Source: Streptomyces sp. TS71-3 (GTDB taxonomy: Bacteria > Actinomycetota > Actinomycetes > Streptomycetales > Streptomycetaceae). From it: 64,000 nucleotides of DNA. Numbering within the stretch: the stretch's first letter is position 1; every line of letters begins with the position of its first letter. The notes beneath the pieces are model-generated. The model saw nothing but the letters and a program-made list of their open reading frames with translations. It had not been told where the DNA came from and made no database searches. A program made the translations under genes and the position numbers. Where the stretch lies: NCBI RefSeq assembly GCF_018327685.1, contig NZ_BNEL01000003.1, positions 682,001 through 746,000 of the forward strand, given 5' to 3'. Shown piece by piece: positions 18,090-28,812 of this stretch.

Positions 18090-19208
18090 GTGACCGACGC
18101 GACCGACGGCGTCCTGCACACCCTGTTCGGCTCCGATCAGCATCCGGACCTAGGGGGACACGAGCAGGTCGTCCTCTGCCAGGACCGCGAGAGCGGCCTC
18201 AAGGCCATCATCGCCATCCACTCGACCGCACTGGGCCCCGCCCTCGGCGGCACCCGCTTCTACCCCTACGCCACCGAGAACGAGGCCTTCACCGACGCGC
18301 TCAACCTCGCGCGCGGCATGTCGTACAAGAACGCCATGGCCGGGCTCGACCACGGCGGCGGCAAGGCGGTGATCATCGGGGACCCCGAGCGGATCAAGTC
18401 GGAGGAGCTGCTGCTCGCCTACGGCCGGTTCGTGGCCTCCCTGGGCGGTCGCTACGTCACCGCCTGTGACGTGGGCACCTACGTGGCGGACATGGACGTG
18501 GTGGCGCGCGAGTGCCGCTGGACGACCGGCAGGTCGCCCGAGAACGGCGGCGCGGGCGACTCGTCCGTGCTGACCGCCTTCGGCGTCTACCAGGGCATGC
18601 GGGCCTCCGCACAGCACCTGTGGGGCGACGCGTCGCTGCACGGGCGCACGGTCGGCATCGCGGGCGTCGGCAAGGTCGGGCACCACCTGGTGGAGCACCT
18701 CCTTCAGGACGGCGCGCGGGTGGTCGTCACGGACGTCCGCGAGGAGTCGCTGCGGAGGGTGACCACGGCGCACCCCGAGGTCACGGTCGCGGCGGGCACG
18801 GAGGAGCTGATCCGCACCCCGGGCCTCGACGTGTACGCCCCCTGCGCGCTGGGCGCCGCACTGAACGACGACACCGTGCCGGTGCTCACCGCGCGCGTGG
18901 TGTGCGGCGCGGCCAACAACCAGCTGGCCCACCCGGGCGTCGAGAAGGACCTCGCCGACCGGGGGATCCTCTACGCGCCGGACTACGTCGTGAACGCCGG
19001 CGGCGTCATCCAGGTGGCCGACGAGGTCAACGGCTTCGACTTCGAGCGCTGCCGGGCGAAGGCCGCGCGCATCTTCGACACGACGCTCGACATATTCGCT
19101 CGCGCGAAGGCCGACGGCATTCCGCCGGCCGCCGCGGCCGACCGCCTCGCCGAGCAGCGCATCGCCGACGCCGCCTCCCGCACCCGCACGGCGGAGCCGC
19201 CCCTCTAG
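18090..19208 (+). CDS. vdh: Valine (branched-chain amino acid) dehydrogenase
   Basis: Vdh oxidatively deaminates L-valine (also leucine and isoleucine) to the 2-oxo acid with NAD+. In Streptomyces this feeds branched-chain precursors into polyketide synthesis. The 372-residue protein shows the Leu/Phe/Val dehydrogenase catalytic motif [10 protein letters not shown] with its lysine, the [14 protein letters not shown] block, and the nucleotide-binding GVGKVGHHL glycine motif. GTG 18090 follows GGGAG by 7 bp. It diverges from the hypothetical gene at 16991-17833. Confidence 0.94.
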   Translation: MTDATDGVLHTLFGSDQHPDLGGHEQVVLCQDRESGLKAIIAIHSTALGPALGGTRFYPYATENEAFTDALNLARGMSYKNAMAGLDHGGGKAVIIGDPERIKSEELLLAYGRFVASLGGRYVTACDVGTYVADMDVVARECRWTTGRSPENGGAGDSSVLTAFGVYQGMRASAQHLWGDASLHGRTVGIAGVGKVGHHLVEHLLQDGARVVVTDVREESLRRVTTAHPEVTVAAGTEELIRTPGLDVYAPCALGAALNDDTVPVLTARVVCGAANNQLAHPGVEKDLADRGILYAPDYVVNAGGVIQVADEVNGFDFERCRAKAARIFDTTLDIFARAKADGIPPAAAADRLAEQRIADAASRTRTAEPPL

Positions 19209-19861
19209 ACGGCCCCGCGCCCCTGCCGGGCGCAGCCCCACTCCAGGGTGGAGCGTGCCCCGGCCCGCTCAGGGGCGCGGGGAACCGCGCGCTCATCCGG
19301 ACCACCGGCCGGTGGTCCGGATGCGACGGAGACTGCCCCTTCGGGACGGTGACGACCTGACAGGGTCTACGTGGCGGTCGCTCCCCCACTGCCTCAATGG
19401 CGTGGGTGGTACCCCGTCCCCGCTCCTGGGCTCCCCGCCCCCGGGTGCCGGGGCACCCCTCCGACGACCCACGCGGCGGAGCCGCATCATCCCGCGCAGG
19501 GTGCGCGCATGACGTACTCCGAGCGGACGATCGGATGTGCTCCGCACGGAGGTTTCTCCCTGGGAAGATCGTCGGGACAGGGCGCGCGGGAGACGTGAGG
19601 AACGGGCGTGGGAGAGATGACTCACCCCCGTCGGCGGGTCGTACCCCGCAAGAGGCTAAAATTGAACGTGACCAGCGGGGACGGCGCGCCTTGCGGGTTC
19701 AGTGCAGGGGCACGTCCTGTGGGCGACGTACCGTATGGGCGCGGAAGCAGGTACGGTTGAAGCTCTACGGACCGGGTCTCTCTGAGGAGAGCCCGTTCCA
19801 GATCATGAACGCGTGTCAAGACTCTGGGGCCATCGAGCCCCGTCACCGAGGGGGTCGAGCC
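19209..19861. repeat. Intergenic region with repeat mosaic upstream of the DUF3073 gene
   Basis: No gene is supported. It contains three motifs of a dispersed repeat mosaic: CAGGGGCGCGGGGAACCGCGC at about 19264-19284, the block CCCCACTGCCTCAATGGCGT at about 19384, and GCGGCGGAGCCGCA at about 19480. A small hairpin CACTCCA-GGG-TGGAGCG follows the vdh stop. The part after 19600 is less GC-rich and should include the promoter of the DUF3073 gene. Confidence 0.6.
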
Positions 19862-20113
19862 ATGGGGCGCGGCCGGGCCAAGGCCAAGCAGACGAAGGTC
19901 GCCCGCCAGCTGAAGTACAACAGCGGTGGGACTGACCTCTCACGCCTGGCCAGCGAGCTGGGCGCATCGACTTCGAATCAGCCGCCGAATAGCGAGCCGT
20001 TCGAGGACGATGAGGACGACGACCCGTACGCACAGTACGCGGATCTCTACAACGACAACGAGGACGACGAGGAAGAAGAGTCCGGCCCCGCGTCAGGCCG
20101 CCGCGGGGCTTGA
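19862..20113 (+). CDS. DUF3073 family protein
   Basis: An 83-residue actinobacterial protein. It has a strongly basic N-terminus (MGRGRAKAKQTKVARQLKY), a middle SGGTDLSRLASELG, and a highly acidic tail with runs of Asp and Glu. The split charge and small size suggest nucleic-acid or ribosome association, but no function is established. The ATG at 19862 follows a GAGGGGGTCGAGC site. It lies convergent to purM, as usual in Streptomyces. Confidence 0.9.
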   Translation: MGRGRAKAKQTKVARQLKYNSGGTDLSRLASELGASTSNQPPNSEPFEDDEDDDPYAQYADLYNDNEDDEEEESGPASGRRGA

Positions 20114-20433
20114 CTCCGGGGTAGCGGCCGTCGGACCCCGGCCGCCGACCCTCTTCCGAGGCCTTGTAGCCTCCGCATTTCTCCCGGTCCGGGCCACAGC
20201 GCCGGGCCGGGTTTAGTGCTGCCTCGACCAGCTCGACCAGGGGGATCCCCGCCGGCGTGAGGCCGCCCTCGGCCCACCCGGGGGCGCCTGCCTCCGGGCA
20301 CCGGCCCGGAAGACGCCTTCCGTGAGGACCCGCGTGAGGGCCCGCCGGCCGCCTCCCGGCCTCCGGGCCCCGCGGCCGCTCGTTCCTGGTCGTCATCCTG
20401 GTCGTCATGTCCACGCCTGCCTCAGCGCCCGTC
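20114..20433. other. Intergenic region between convergent DUF3073 gene and purM
   Basis: About 320 bp between two stop codons, very GC-rich with several short inverted repeats (for example GGCCGCC motifs near 20095-20145) that could act as bidirectional terminators. No gene is supported. Confidence 0.4.
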
Positions 20434-21513
20434 TCAGCCCGCGTAGCGGCCCGTCAGCGCGGCGCCCGTGGTGTGGCCGGGCTCCCGGGAGACGACCTCG
20501 CCGGCCACCCAGGCCGTGATGCCCCGGTCGACGAGGAGGGTCAGGGCGGTGTTGGCGCCGGCCTCGGGGAGCACGGCGAGCATGCCGACGCCCATGTTGA
20601 GGGTCCGCTCCAGCTCCGGCTGCTCGACCCGGCCGACCCCGCCGACCAGCTCGAAGACGGGGGCGGGTGCCCACGTGGAGCGGTCGACCACGGCGTGCAG
20701 GCCGTCCGGGACGACGCGGGCCAGGTTGGCGGCGAGGCCACCGCCGGTGACATGGCTGAGGGCGTGCACCTCGGTGCCGCGGGCCAGCGCCAGGCAGTCC
20801 AGCGAGTAGATCCTGGTCGGCTCCAGCAGCTCTTCCCCGAGGGTCCTGCCGAGCTCCTCCACCGTGCCGTCCAGCGGCATGCCGGCCTGGTCGAGCAGCA
20901 CGTGCCGGACGAGCGAGTACCCGTTCGAGTGAAGTCCGGAAGACGCCATCGCGACGAGCACGTCACCCGCGCGGACCCGCTCGGGGCCGAGCAGTTCCGC
21001 CGCCTCGACGGCGCCCGTGCCGGCGCCGGCCACGTCGAAGTCGTCGGGCCCGAGCAGCCCCGGGTGCTCGGCCGTCTCCCCGCCGACCAGGGCGCAGCCG
21101 GCGAGCACGCAGCCCTCGGCGATGCCCTTGACGATGGCGGCGACCCGCTCCGGGTGCACCTTGCCCACGCAGATGTAGTCCGTCATGAACAGCGGCTCGG
21201 CCCCGCACACCACGATGTCGTCCATGACCATCGCCACCAGGTCGTGCCCGATCGTGTCGTACACGCCGAGCCGGCGGGCCAGGTCGACCTTGGTGCCGAC
21301 GCCGTCGGTGGCGGAGGCCAGCAGCGGCCGCTCGAAGCGGGTCAGCGCGGAGGCGTCGAAGAGGCCGGCGAAGCCGCCGATCCCGCCCAGCACCTCGGGC
21401 CTGCGGGCCTTCTTCACCCACTCCTTCATCAACTCGACGGCGCGGTCGCCCGCTTCGATGTCGACACCGGCGGCCGCGTAGCTGGCGCCGGGAGTCGCTG
21501 GTGAGTCCGACAT
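20434..21513 (-). CDS. purM: Phosphoribosylformylglycinamidine cyclo-ligase (AIR synthetase)
   Basis: PurM closes the imidazole ring (FGAM plus ATP to AIR), step five of purine synthesis. The 359 residues carry the family landmarks: LLASATDGVGTKVDLARR, DLVAMVMDDIVVCGAEPLFMTDY, GCALVGGETAEHPG and the glycine-rich GLHSNGYSLVR. It lies about 230 bp downstream of purF on the same strand, and the two are probably expressed together. Confidence 0.97.
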   Translation of the reverse strand: MSDSPATPGASYAAAGVDIEAGDRAVELMKEWVKKARRPEVLGGIGGFAGLFDASALTRFERPLLASATDGVGTKVDLARRLGVYDTIGHDLVAMVMDDIVVCGAEPLFMTDYICVGKVHPERVAAIVKGIAEGCVLAGCALVGGETAEHPGLLGPDDFDVAGAGTGAVEAAELLGPERVRAGDVLVAMASSGLHSNGYSLVRHVLLDQAGMPLDGTVEELGRTLGEELLEPTRIYSLDCLALARGTEVHALSHVTGGGLAANLARVVPDGLHAVVDRSTWAPAPVFELVGGVGRVEQPELERTLNMGVGMLAVLPEAGANTALTLLVDRGITAWVAGEVVSREPGHTTGAALTGRYAG

Positions 21514-21741
21514 GACGGAAAGCCTTAAGGGTCGATGCTGAACGGCTGGGTGGACGGCGGGAGGTGGGGGACGGAAGGTGGGGGACGGAAGGTGGTGGCG
21601 GACAGTCGTGACGGGAAGTCGCGGCGGGCGGCCGCGGCGGGAAGTCGGTGACGAACGCGGGGAAGGCGTAGGGGGCGGGTCTGGACGGCGGCCTGGGCGG
21701 CCCCCGAGGGGGGCGGGGCCGCCATACCGGCTGTACGGGCG

Positions 21742-23268
21742 CTACGGGCGCCGGAGCGCCTCCGCTGCCGCGGTGGCGGCGGGTCCCGCAGCCAGCTCGG
21801 TCTCCAGGAGCTGCTTGCCGAGCAGCTCGGGGTCGGGCAGCTCCATCGGGTACTCGCCGTCGAAGCAGGCGCGGCAGAGGTCGCCCTTGGGGATCGTGGT
21901 GGCCTCGATCATGCCGTCGATGGAGATGTAGGAGAGGGAGTCGGCGCCGAGCGACTTGCCGATCTCCTCGATCGACATGCCGTTGGCGATGAGTTCGGCG
22001 CGGGTGGCGAAGTCGATGCCGAAGAAGCAGGGCCACTTCACCGGCGGCGAGGAGATCCTGACGTGCACCTCGGCGGCGCCCGCCTCGCGCAGCATCTTCA
22101 CCAGCGCGCGCTGGGTGTTGCCGCGCACGATGGAGTCGTCCACGACGACCAGGCGCTTGCCCCTGATGACCTCGCGCAGCGGGTTCAGCTTCAGCCTGAT
22201 GCCGATCTGGCGGATGGTCTGGGACGGCTGGATGAAGGTGCGGCCGACGTAGGCGTTCTTGACGAGGCCGTTGCCGAAGGGGATGCCGGACTCCTCGGCG
22301 TACCCGATGGCGGCCGGGGTGCCGGACTCCGGCGTCGCTATGACGAGGTCGGCGTCCACCGGCGCCTCGCGGGCCAGCGTGCGGCCCATCTCGACGCGGC
22401 TGAGGTAGACGTTCCGGCCGGAGATGTCGGTGTCCGGGCGGGCCAGGTAGACGTACTCGAAGACACACCCCTTGGGCTTCGCTTTCGCGAAGTGGGTGGA
22501 GCGGATGCCGTTCTCGTCGATGGCGACGAACTCGCCCGGGTCGATCTCCCGGACGAAGCTGGCGCCGCAGATGTCCAGCGCGGCGGTCTCCGAGGCGACC
22601 ACCCAGCCGCGCTCCAGGCGGCCGAGCACCAGCGGGCGCATGCCCTGCGGGTCGCGGGCCGCGTAGAGGGTGTTCTCGTCCATGAAGGCCAGCGAGAACG
22701 CGCCCTTGACGGCCGGCAGCACCTTCACCGCCGCGGCCTCGACGGTGAGCGGGTCGCCCTCGTCGTCCGTCTGGTTGGCGAGCAGGGAGGTGATCAGGTC
22801 GGTGTCGTTGGTCGCGGAGACGCGGGGCGTGTGGCCGTTCTCCCTGGGGAGGTCGGCGACCATCTCGGCGAGCTCCGCCGTGTTGACCAGGTTGCCGTTG
22901 TGTCCCAGGGCGATCGATCCGTACCCGGTGGCCCGGAACGTCGGCTGTGAGTTCTCCCACACCGAGGCGCCGGTGGTGGAGTACCGGGTGTGTCCGACGG
23001 CGATATGGCCCTGGAGGGAGCCGAGAGAGGTTTCGTCGAAGACCTGCGAGACCAGCCCCATGTCCTTGAAGACGAGGATCTGGGAGCCGTTGCTCACCGC
23101 GATACCCGCGGATTCCTGGCCTCGATGCTGGAGGGCGTAGAGCCCGAAGTACGTGAGCTTGGCGACCTCTTCGCCCGGAGCCCAGACGCCGAAGACGCCG
23201 CAGGCGTCCTGGGGGCCCTTCTCACCGGGGAGCAGGTCGTGGCTGAGTCGTCCGTCACCACGTGGCAC
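21742..23268 (-). CDS. purF: Amidophosphoribosyltransferase
   Basis: PurF makes phosphoribosylamine from PRPP and glutamine, the committed step of purine synthesis. The 508-residue protein has a short propeptide and the catalytic cysteine at residue 23 (in DACGVFGVWAPG), an Ntn-type glutaminase half, and the PRPP-binding loop VVVDDSIVRGNTQR in the transferase half. The start GTG 23268 (PRGDGRLSHDLLPGEKG) gives the normal streptomycete N-terminus. Longer open frames upstream are rejected because they run through repeat DNA and another gene. Confidence 0.96.
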   Translation of the reverse strand: MPRGDGRLSHDLLPGEKGPQDACGVFGVWAPGEEVAKLTYFGLYALQHRGQESAGIAVSNGSQILVFKDMGLVSQVFDETSLGSLQGHIAVGHTRYSTTGASVWENSQPTFRATGYGSIALGHNGNLVNTAELAEMVADLPRENGHTPRVSATNDTDLITSLLANQTDDEGDPLTVEAAAVKVLPAVKGAFSLAFMDENTLYAARDPQGMRPLVLGRLERGWVVASETAALDICGASFVREIDPGEFVAIDENGIRSTHFAKAKPKGCVFEYVYLARPDTDISGRNVYLSRVEMGRTLAREAPVDADLVIATPESGTPAAIGYAEESGIPFGNGLVKNAYVGRTFIQPSQTIRQIGIRLKLNPLREVIRGKRLVVVDDSIVRGNTQRALVKMLREAGAAEVHVRISSPPVKWPCFFGIDFATRAELIANGMSIEEIGKSLGADSLSYISIDGMIEATTIPKGDLCRACFDGEYPMELPDPELLGKQLLETELAAGPAATAAAEALRRP

Positions 23269-23528
23269 ACGACCGAGTGTAGGCGAGATCGACCACTGGT
23301 CCGAATTGGGGATACCTGGGGGACCCTCACCATGTACGGTGAGTGACGACGAGATGACGCGGAGGCGCTTGCGGGCGGCTCGGGCGCCTCCCGTGTCACT
23401 CGCGCCTCTTCCATCACTTCGACGCCGTGCTGGGCGCTCGGGCGCCGACCGGCGCTCGGGGGGCGTAGGTCCGCGGCTCGGGGCGGTCGGTCCGCCGCTC
23501 GGGGCGGTCGGTCCGGGGCCCGGTTCGC

Positions 23529-24323
23529 TCAGCTCATCACCGGCAGCAGCGCACTCAGGTCGGAGCGCTCGCCGCTGGCGCTGACCCTGGACTCGGCGAT
23601 CTCCGTCCCCCACCGCGCACGGCCGGTGGCGAGCCGGATCCAGGTGAGCGGGTCGGTCTCGACGACGCTGGGCGGGGTGCCGCGGGTGTGCCGGGGGCCC
23701 GCGACGCACTGCACGACCGCGAACGGCGGGATCCGCACCTCCGTGGAGGCTCCGGGCGCCTTGGCGGCGAACGCGTCGGCCAGCAGCCGGGTGGTGGCGG
23801 CGAGCGCCTGGCGGTCGAAGGAGACGTCCAGGCCGATGGCGCGGTTCAGGTCGTCGGTGTGCACGACCAGTTCGACGATCCGGGTGACCAGGTAGTCCGT
23901 GAGATTCATGGCACCGGCGGGGGTGGCGACCAGGCGCTGCGCGTCGAGGTCGGCCGCCCGCTCGGCGAACCGCGCCGCCGTCTCCTCGTACAGCGCGAGG
24001 ACGTCGGGGTGGGCGGCGGACAGGGCGCGGGTGCCCTCGTCGACGGCGGCGGCCCTGGACGCCGTACCGAGCGCCCAGTCGCTGACGGTCGTCTCCAGCT
24101 TGGGCGGCTCCGGGGCGTCCAGGGCGCGCACGATCGCGCTCGGCGCCCAGGTGAGGTGAACGGCGAGATCCCGCACGGTCCACTCGCCCAGCGCCGTCGG
24201 CAGGGCGAACTGCTCCTCGGCGAGACCCCGCACGCCTTCGTGCACCAGCTCGAACTGGGCGCGCACGGCCGCCCGCGTCTTGACCGGGTCGTACTGCCGC
24301 CGCTTGGTGCGGGTCGCTGACAT
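23529..24323 (-). CDS. Maleylpyruvate isomerase-like (mycothiol-dependent, DinB-fold) protein
   Basis: A 264-residue protein with the four-helix DinB/MDMPI fold: GEWTVRDLAVHLTWAPSAI carries the first conserved metal-site histidine and VTRIVELVVHTDDLNRAIG the later His-x-x-Asp. A C-terminal SCP2/MDMPI_C-like region (about 190-264) follows. Such proteins act with mycothiol, the actinobacterial thiol, in detoxification or isomerisation; the substrate is unknown. The start at 24323 is likely, but ATG 24335 is also possible. It sits upstream of purF on the same strand, with about 260 bp between. Confidence 0.82.
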   Translation of the reverse strand: MSATRTKRRQYDPVKTRAAVRAQFELVHEGVRGLAEEQFALPTALGEWTVRDLAVHLTWAPSAIVRALDAPEPPKLETTVSDWALGTASRAAAVDEGTRALSAAHPDVLALYEETAARFAERAADLDAQRLVATPAGAMNLTDYLVTRIVELVVHTDDLNRAIGLDVSFDRQALAATTRLLADAFAAKAPGASTEVRIPPFAVVQCVAGPRHTRGTPPSVVETDPLTWIRLATGRARWGTEIAESRVSASGERSDLSALLPVMS

Positions 24324-24335
24324 GCGCCCGAGCAT

Positions 24336-24912
24336 ATGCCCGCCTTGGCGGGCGAAGGGCCGGGTTCTCGGTGCCGGTGCCCCTTCGGGGCGGTGGGCCG
24401 GGGGCGGCAGGGGGTGCCCCTGGGGGTCGGTGGCGATCTGACGTCCCCCACTGCCTGAAGGGCGTGGGAGGTGCCCCCAGTCGTGGCTGGTCGCGCCCAC
24501 GCGGCGGAGCCGCACATCGGCACAGCCCCGCGCCCCTTGAAGGACGGGGCTGCGCCCCTACAGGGCCGCGACTCGACAGAACCGCGCCCCGACAGGGGCG
24601 CGGGGAACTGCGCGAGGAACCACGACGGACCGGCGGCCAACCGCCGACAGCGAGGGACTGGGCCCGGTCAGGGGCGCGGGGAACTGCGCGAACAACCACG
24701 ACCGACCGGCAGCCAACCCACGACCGCAAGAGCCAGCCCCCGATCAGGGGCGCGGGGAACTGCGCAAACGGAACCCCGGCGCCGGCTGCCGGAACGCTCT
24801 GCGCACCCCCGCCGGGGGACCCGGCACGTACCCCCGCCGGGGCCCGGCAAAGACACCCCCGCCGGGGTGACCCGCAAGACCGGGCGAGGGCGGATCGGCC
24901 CCCGCCCGGGCG
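24336..24912. repeat. Intergenic repeat cluster downstream of purL
   Basis: No gene is supported. Three direct copies of AGGGGCGCGGGGAACTGCGC occur at about 24596, 24672 and 24748, each 76 bp apart, and the first two are followed by CCACGAC. The companion motifs CCCCACTGCCTGAAGGGCGT (about 24447) and GCGGCGGAGCCGCA (about 24500) precede them. Nearer purL, CCCCCGCCGGGG hairpins recur at about 24807, 24832 and 24857. This is the densest copy cluster of this repeat in the window. Confidence 0.8.
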
Positions 24913-27252
24913 TCAGGCGAGGATCGCCGGAATCGCACCCTCGAACGCGTCCCGCAACTCGCCGAGCGGCACGCTGAACTCGCCCTGGACCTCGACCACG
25001 TCCCCGTCCACGACCCCGATCCGCGAGGCGGGCAACCCGCGCGCCCCGCACATCTCGGTGAACCGGACCTCCTCCGACCGCGGCACGGCGACCACCGCAC
25101 GCCCCGCCGACTCGGAGAACAGGAACGTGAACGCGGAGAGCCCCTCCGGCACGACGAGCCGCGCCCCGTACCCGCCCCGCAGGCAGGACTCGGTGACCGC
25201 CTGGATCAGACCGCCGTCGGACAGGTCGTGCGCCGCGTCGATCATGCCGTCCCGCGAGGCGGCGATCAGGATCTCGGCGAGCAGCCGCTCACGCTCCAGG
25301 TCCACCTTCGGCGGCAGCCCGCCCAGGTGGTCGTGGACCACCTGGGACCACGCGGAGCCGCCGAACTCCTCGGCGGTGTCCCCGAGCAGGTACAGCTGCT
25401 GCCCGGCCTCGGCGAACGCGGACGGCGTCCGACGCGTCACGTCGTCGATGACCCCGAGGACGGCCACCACGGGCGTCGGGTGGATGGCGACGTCACCCGT
25501 CTGGTTGTACAGCGAGACGTTCCCGCCGGTGACGGGCGTGCCCAGCACCTGGCAGGCGTCCGCGAGCCCGCGGATGGCCTCCGTGAACTGCCACATGACG
25601 GCGGGGTCCTCGGGCGAGCCGAAGTTCAGGCAGTCGGAGACGGCGAGCGGCCGGGCGCCGGTCGTCGCGACGTTGCGGTACGCCTCGGCGAGCGCGAGCT
25701 GCGCGCCCGTGTACGGGTCGAGCTTGGCGTAGCGCCCGTTGCCGTCGGTGGCGAGCGCGATGCCGAGCCCCGTCTCCTCGTCGACGCGGAGCATCCCGGA
25801 GTCCTCGGGCTGCGCCAGCACCGTGTTGCCCTGCACGAACCGGTCGTACTGGGAGGTGATCCACGCCTTGGACGCCTGGTTCGGCGAGCCGACCAGCCTC
25901 AGGACCTGCGCGCGCAGCTCGTCCGCGTCGGCCGGCCTGGGGAGGGCACCGGCGTCGTCCGCCTGGAGGGCGTCCTGCCACTGCGGGCGGCGGTAGGGGC
26001 GGTCGTAGACCGGGCCCTCGTGGGCGACGGTGCGGGCGTCGACGTCGACGATCTTCTCGCCGTGCCAGTAGATCTCAAGACGGTCGCCGTCGGTGACCTC
26101 GCCGATGACGGTGGCGATCACGTCCCACTTGTCGCAGATCTCCAGGAACCGGTCCACCTTCTCCGGCTCCACGACCGCGCACATGCGTTCCTGCGACTCG
26201 CTCATGAGGATCTCCTCGGGCGAGAGCGTGGAGTCGCGCAGCGGAACGTCGTCCAGGGTGACGCTCATGCCGCCGGAGCCGTTGGACGCCAGCTCGCTGG
26301 TGGCGCAGGACAGGCCGGCCGCGCCGAGGTCCTGCATGCCGACGACCAGCTTCTCGGCGAACGCCTCCAGGGTGCACTCGATGAGCAGCTTCTCCTGGAA
26401 CGGGTCGCCGACCTGGACGGCGGGGCGCTTGGAGGGCTTCGCGTCATCGAAGGTCTCGGAGGCGAGGATCGACGCGCCACCGATGCCGTCGCCGCCGGTC
26501 CTGGCGCCGTACAGGATGACCTTGTTGCCGGCGCCGGAGGCCTTGGCGAGGTGGATGTCCTCGTGCCGCATCACGCCGATCGCTCCGGCGTTCACCAGCG
26601 GGTTGCCCTGGTAGCAGGCGTCGAAGACGGTCTCGCCGCCGATGTTGGGCAGGCCGAGGCAGTTGCCGTACCCGCCGATGCCGGCGACCACGCCGGGCAG
26701 CACCCGCTTGGTGTCGGGGTGGTCGGCCGCGCCGAACCGCAGCGGGTCGACGACGGCGACCGGGCGGGCGCCCATCGCGATGATGTCGCGGACGATGCCG
26801 CCGACGCCCGTGGCGGCGCCCTGGTAGGGCTCCACGTAGGACGGGTGGTTGTGGGACTCCACCTTGAACGTGACGGCGTAGCCCTGGCCGATGTCGACCA
26901 CGCCGGCGTTCTCGCCTATCCCGACCAGCAGCGCGTCCGTCCGGGGGGCCTTCTCGCCGAACTGGCGCAGGTGCTTCTTGGAGGACTTGTAGCTGCAGTG
27001 TTCGGACCACATCACCGAGTACATGGCCAGCTCGGCGCCGGTGGGCCGGCGGCCGAGGACCTCGCGGACCCGCTCGTACTCGTCCTTCTTGAGGCCGAGT
27101 TCGGCCCAGGGCTGCTCGACGTCGGGGGTCGCGGCGGCGTGCTCGACGGTGTCCAGCCTCGACGGGGCGGCGGGCTTCGACGGGGCGGCGGACGGGGCCG
27201 CGCCGGGGCCTCCCGCCCCGGAGGATCCGGCCCCGGAGGGGGTGGGGCTCAT
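24913..27252 (-). CDS. purL: Phosphoribosylformylglycinamidine synthase II
   Basis: The ATP-dependent synthetase subunit that converts FGAR to FGAM with ammonia from PurQ, assembled by PurS. The 779 residues begin with a disordered Ala/Pro/Ser stretch (1-32), then [52 protein letters not shown] and the second-half sites. The size and lack of a glutaminase domain mark the small (bacillary) PurL type. Its ATG overlaps the purQ stop (ATGA at 27249-27252), so purSQL is a translationally coupled operon. Confidence 0.97.
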   Translation of the reverse strand: MSPTPSGAGSSGAGGPGAAPSAAPSKPAAPSRLDTVEHAAATPDVEQPWAELGLKKDEYERVREVLGRRPTGAELAMYSVMWSEHCSYKSSKKHLRQFGEKAPRTDALLVGIGENAGVVDIGQGYAVTFKVESHNHPSYVEPYQGAATGVGGIVRDIIAMGARPVAVVDPLRFGAADHPDTKRVLPGVVAGIGGYGNCLGLPNIGGETVFDACYQGNPLVNAGAIGVMRHEDIHLAKASGAGNKVILYGARTGGDGIGGASILASETFDDAKPSKRPAVQVGDPFQEKLLIECTLEAFAEKLVVGMQDLGAAGLSCATSELASNGSGGMSVTLDDVPLRDSTLSPEEILMSESQERMCAVVEPEKVDRFLEICDKWDVIATVIGEVTDGDRLEIYWHGEKIVDVDARTVAHEGPVYDRPYRRPQWQDALQADDAGALPRPADADELRAQVLRLVGSPNQASKAWITSQYDRFVQGNTVLAQPEDSGMLRVDEETGLGIALATDGNGRYAKLDPYTGAQLALAEAYRNVATTGARPLAVSDCLNFGSPEDPAVMWQFTEAIRGLADACQVLGTPVTGGNVSLYNQTGDVAIHPTPVVAVLGVIDDVTRRTPSAFAEAGQQLYLLGDTAEEFGGSAWSQVVHDHLGGLPPKVDLERERLLAEILIAASRDGMIDAAHDLSDGGLIQAVTESCLRGGYGARLVVPEGLSAFTFLFSESAGRAVVAVPRSEEVRFTEMCGARGLPASRIGVVDGDVVEVQGEFSVPLGELRDAFEGAIPAILA

Positions 27253-28106
27253 GCGAGGGCGCCTTCCATGACGGTCCTGAGGATCGAGGTGAAGAACGGC
27301 AGGCCGTCGGTGCGGCCGGTGCCGACGAGCGGGTCCGTGGCGTGCTCCGGGTGCGGCATCAGGCCGACGACGTTGCCCTCGGCGTTGCAGATGCCGGCGA
27401 TGCGGCGCAGCGAGCCGTTCGGGCTGCCGGCCTCGGTGGGCGGGTAGACGGACGTCCCGGGGGCCCGGCGGGCGGCGGAGGCCGCGGCGGTGTCCGGGCC
27501 CGAGGCGGCGGAGTCGTCCTGCGCGCCGGCGTAGCGGAAGACGACGCGCCCCTCGGCCTCCAGCATGTCGAGGGTGTGCTCGTCGGCGACGTAGCGCCCG
27601 TCCATGTTCTTCAGCGGGATGTGGATCTCCTGGCCCGCCTGGTAGTCGGCCGTCCAGGCCGTCTTCGCGTTCTCCACGCGCAGCTTCTGGTCGCGGCAGA
27701 TGAAGTGCAGGTGGTCGTTGCCGAGCATGGCGCCGGGCAGCAGGTGGGCCTCGGTGAGCACCTGGAAGCCGTTGCAGATGCCGAGGACCGGCATGCCCTC
27801 GCGGGCGCGCTCGACGATCGTCTCCATCACCGGCGAGAACCGGGAGATCGAGCCCGCGCGCAGGTAGTCGCCGTACGAGAAGCCGCCCGGCAGGACCACC
27901 GCGTCGGCCTGGCCCAGGTTCCTGTCCTTGTGCCAGAGCGGCACCGGCTCGGCCCCGGCGAGCCGGATCGCCCGCTGGGTGTCCCGGTCGTCGAGGCTGC
28001 CCGGGAAGGTGACGACGCCGATCCGGACGTTCCGGCCGATCCCGGCGTCCCGGGCGGGGCCGGGGCCGGCGGCCGTGGCGGCGCCGGCGGACGGGTGCAC
28101 GGTCAC
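27249..28106 (-). CDS. purQ: Phosphoribosylformylglycinamidine synthase I (glutaminase)
   Basis: PurQ supplies ammonia from glutamine to PurL. The class-I glutaminase site is present: nucleophile elbow [13 protein letters not shown] and the His/Glu pair in LMPHPEHA. At 285 residues it is about 60 longer than usual. A 28-residue extension ([20 protein letters not shown]...) precedes the normal [15 protein letters not shown] start, and an Ala/Ser/Pro-rich insertion (about residues 213-245) lies before the catalytic His. The start at GTG 28106 overlaps the purS stop (GTGA), and no start codon exists at the conventional position, so the extension appears real. Confidence 0.95.
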   Translation of the reverse strand: MTVHPSAGAATAAGPGPARDAGIGRNVRIGVVTFPGSLDDRDTQRAIRLAGAEPVPLWHKDRNLGQADAVVLPGGFSYGDYLRAGSISRFSPVMETIVERAREGMPVLGICNGFQVLTEAHLLPGAMLGNDHLHFICRDQKLRVENAKTAWTADYQAGQEIHIPLKNMDGRYVADEHTLDMLEAEGRVVFRYAGAQDDSAASGPDTAAASAARRAPGTSVYPPTEAGSPNGSLRRIAGICNAEGNVVGLMPHPEHATDPLVGTGRTDGLPFFTSILRTVMEGALA

Positions 28107-28411
28107 TTCTCGGCCCCCGCGGTGGCGGCCGGCGCCGCGGACCCGGTACCGCCGGAGGCTCCCGCGGCGTCCTCGACCTTGACGTCGAAGTTCTCGATCA
28201 CGGTGTTGGCGAGGAAGGATTCCGCGAGATCGCGGATGCGGGCGAGCGCGGCCTCGTCGACGGGGCCTTCGACTTCGAGTTCGAACCTCTTTCCCTGGCG
28301 GACATCGGAGATGCCCTCGAAGCCGAGGCGCGGCAACGCACGCTGGACGGCCTGTCCCTGAGGGTCGAGGATCTCGGGCTTGAGCATGACGTCGACTACG
28401 ACGCGTGCCAC
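28103..28411 (-). CDS. purS: Phosphoribosylformylglycinamidine synthase, PurS subunit
   Basis: PurS is the small subunit that holds PurQ and PurL together. The first 82 residues are canonical ([54 protein letters not shown]); a Gly/Ala tail follows. Start GTG 28411 is preferred because GGGAG lies 5 bp upstream; the alternative GTG at 28417 would overlap that site. First gene of the purSQL operon. Confidence 0.95.
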   Translation of the reverse strand: MARVVVDVMLKPEILDPQGQAVQRALPRLGFEGISDVRQGKRFELEVEGPVDEAALARIRDLAESFLANTVIENFDVKVEDAAGASGGTGSAAPAATAGAEK

Positions 28412-28470
28412 TGGCACTCCCGGGTGTGTGGGGCTGAGCAGGCAACGTCTTCAGACTACCGGGAGAGAAT

Positions 28471-28486
28471 TTCTACGCGGGTAGAA
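28471..28486. promoter_or_regulatory. Palindrome TTCTAC-N4-GTAGAA upstream of purS
   Basis: A perfect inverted repeat about 60 bp upstream of purS, immediately beside a -10-like TAGGAT (minus strand, 28491-28486). Its position suits an operator or a leader hairpin for purSQL. A similar TCTAC-N4-GTAGA palindrome precedes the TetR gene at 57836. No dedicated purine repressor gene is seen. Confidence 0.35.
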
Positions 28487-28491
28487 TCCTA

Positions 28492-28812
28492 GTTACCCAC
28501 AGGAAACATGAGGTACCCCACAGCGGTCGGAAGCGCGCTCCCACGGCCCGAGAAGGCGCCTGACCTGCTGCGCGCCACCCATGCGCCACCCACACCCGGC
28601 GGAGTCGGGACCACCGCTTCACCAAAAATTCCGGGAAAAATCGCAGATCCACAATGAACCTGGACACGCTGAGCGTTTTTGCTGGACTTCCCAATTCCTT
28701 ACCGCGCACTGTACAAAGGAAAAGGCATTAGCCGAAACATTGCCCCAAGTAGCCGGACAGTCGCCATCACCGCACGTCAAGGCAGTGATGTCGCACGAAG
28801 GGACCGATATTC
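28492..28812. other. Divergent intergenic region purS / Lsr2-like gene
   Basis: About 320 bp, relatively AT-rich for this genome between 28620 and 28760 (for example AAAAATTCC and AAAAATCGC). It should hold the promoters of both divergent units. No small gene or known riboswitch is recognised. Confidence 0.45.
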
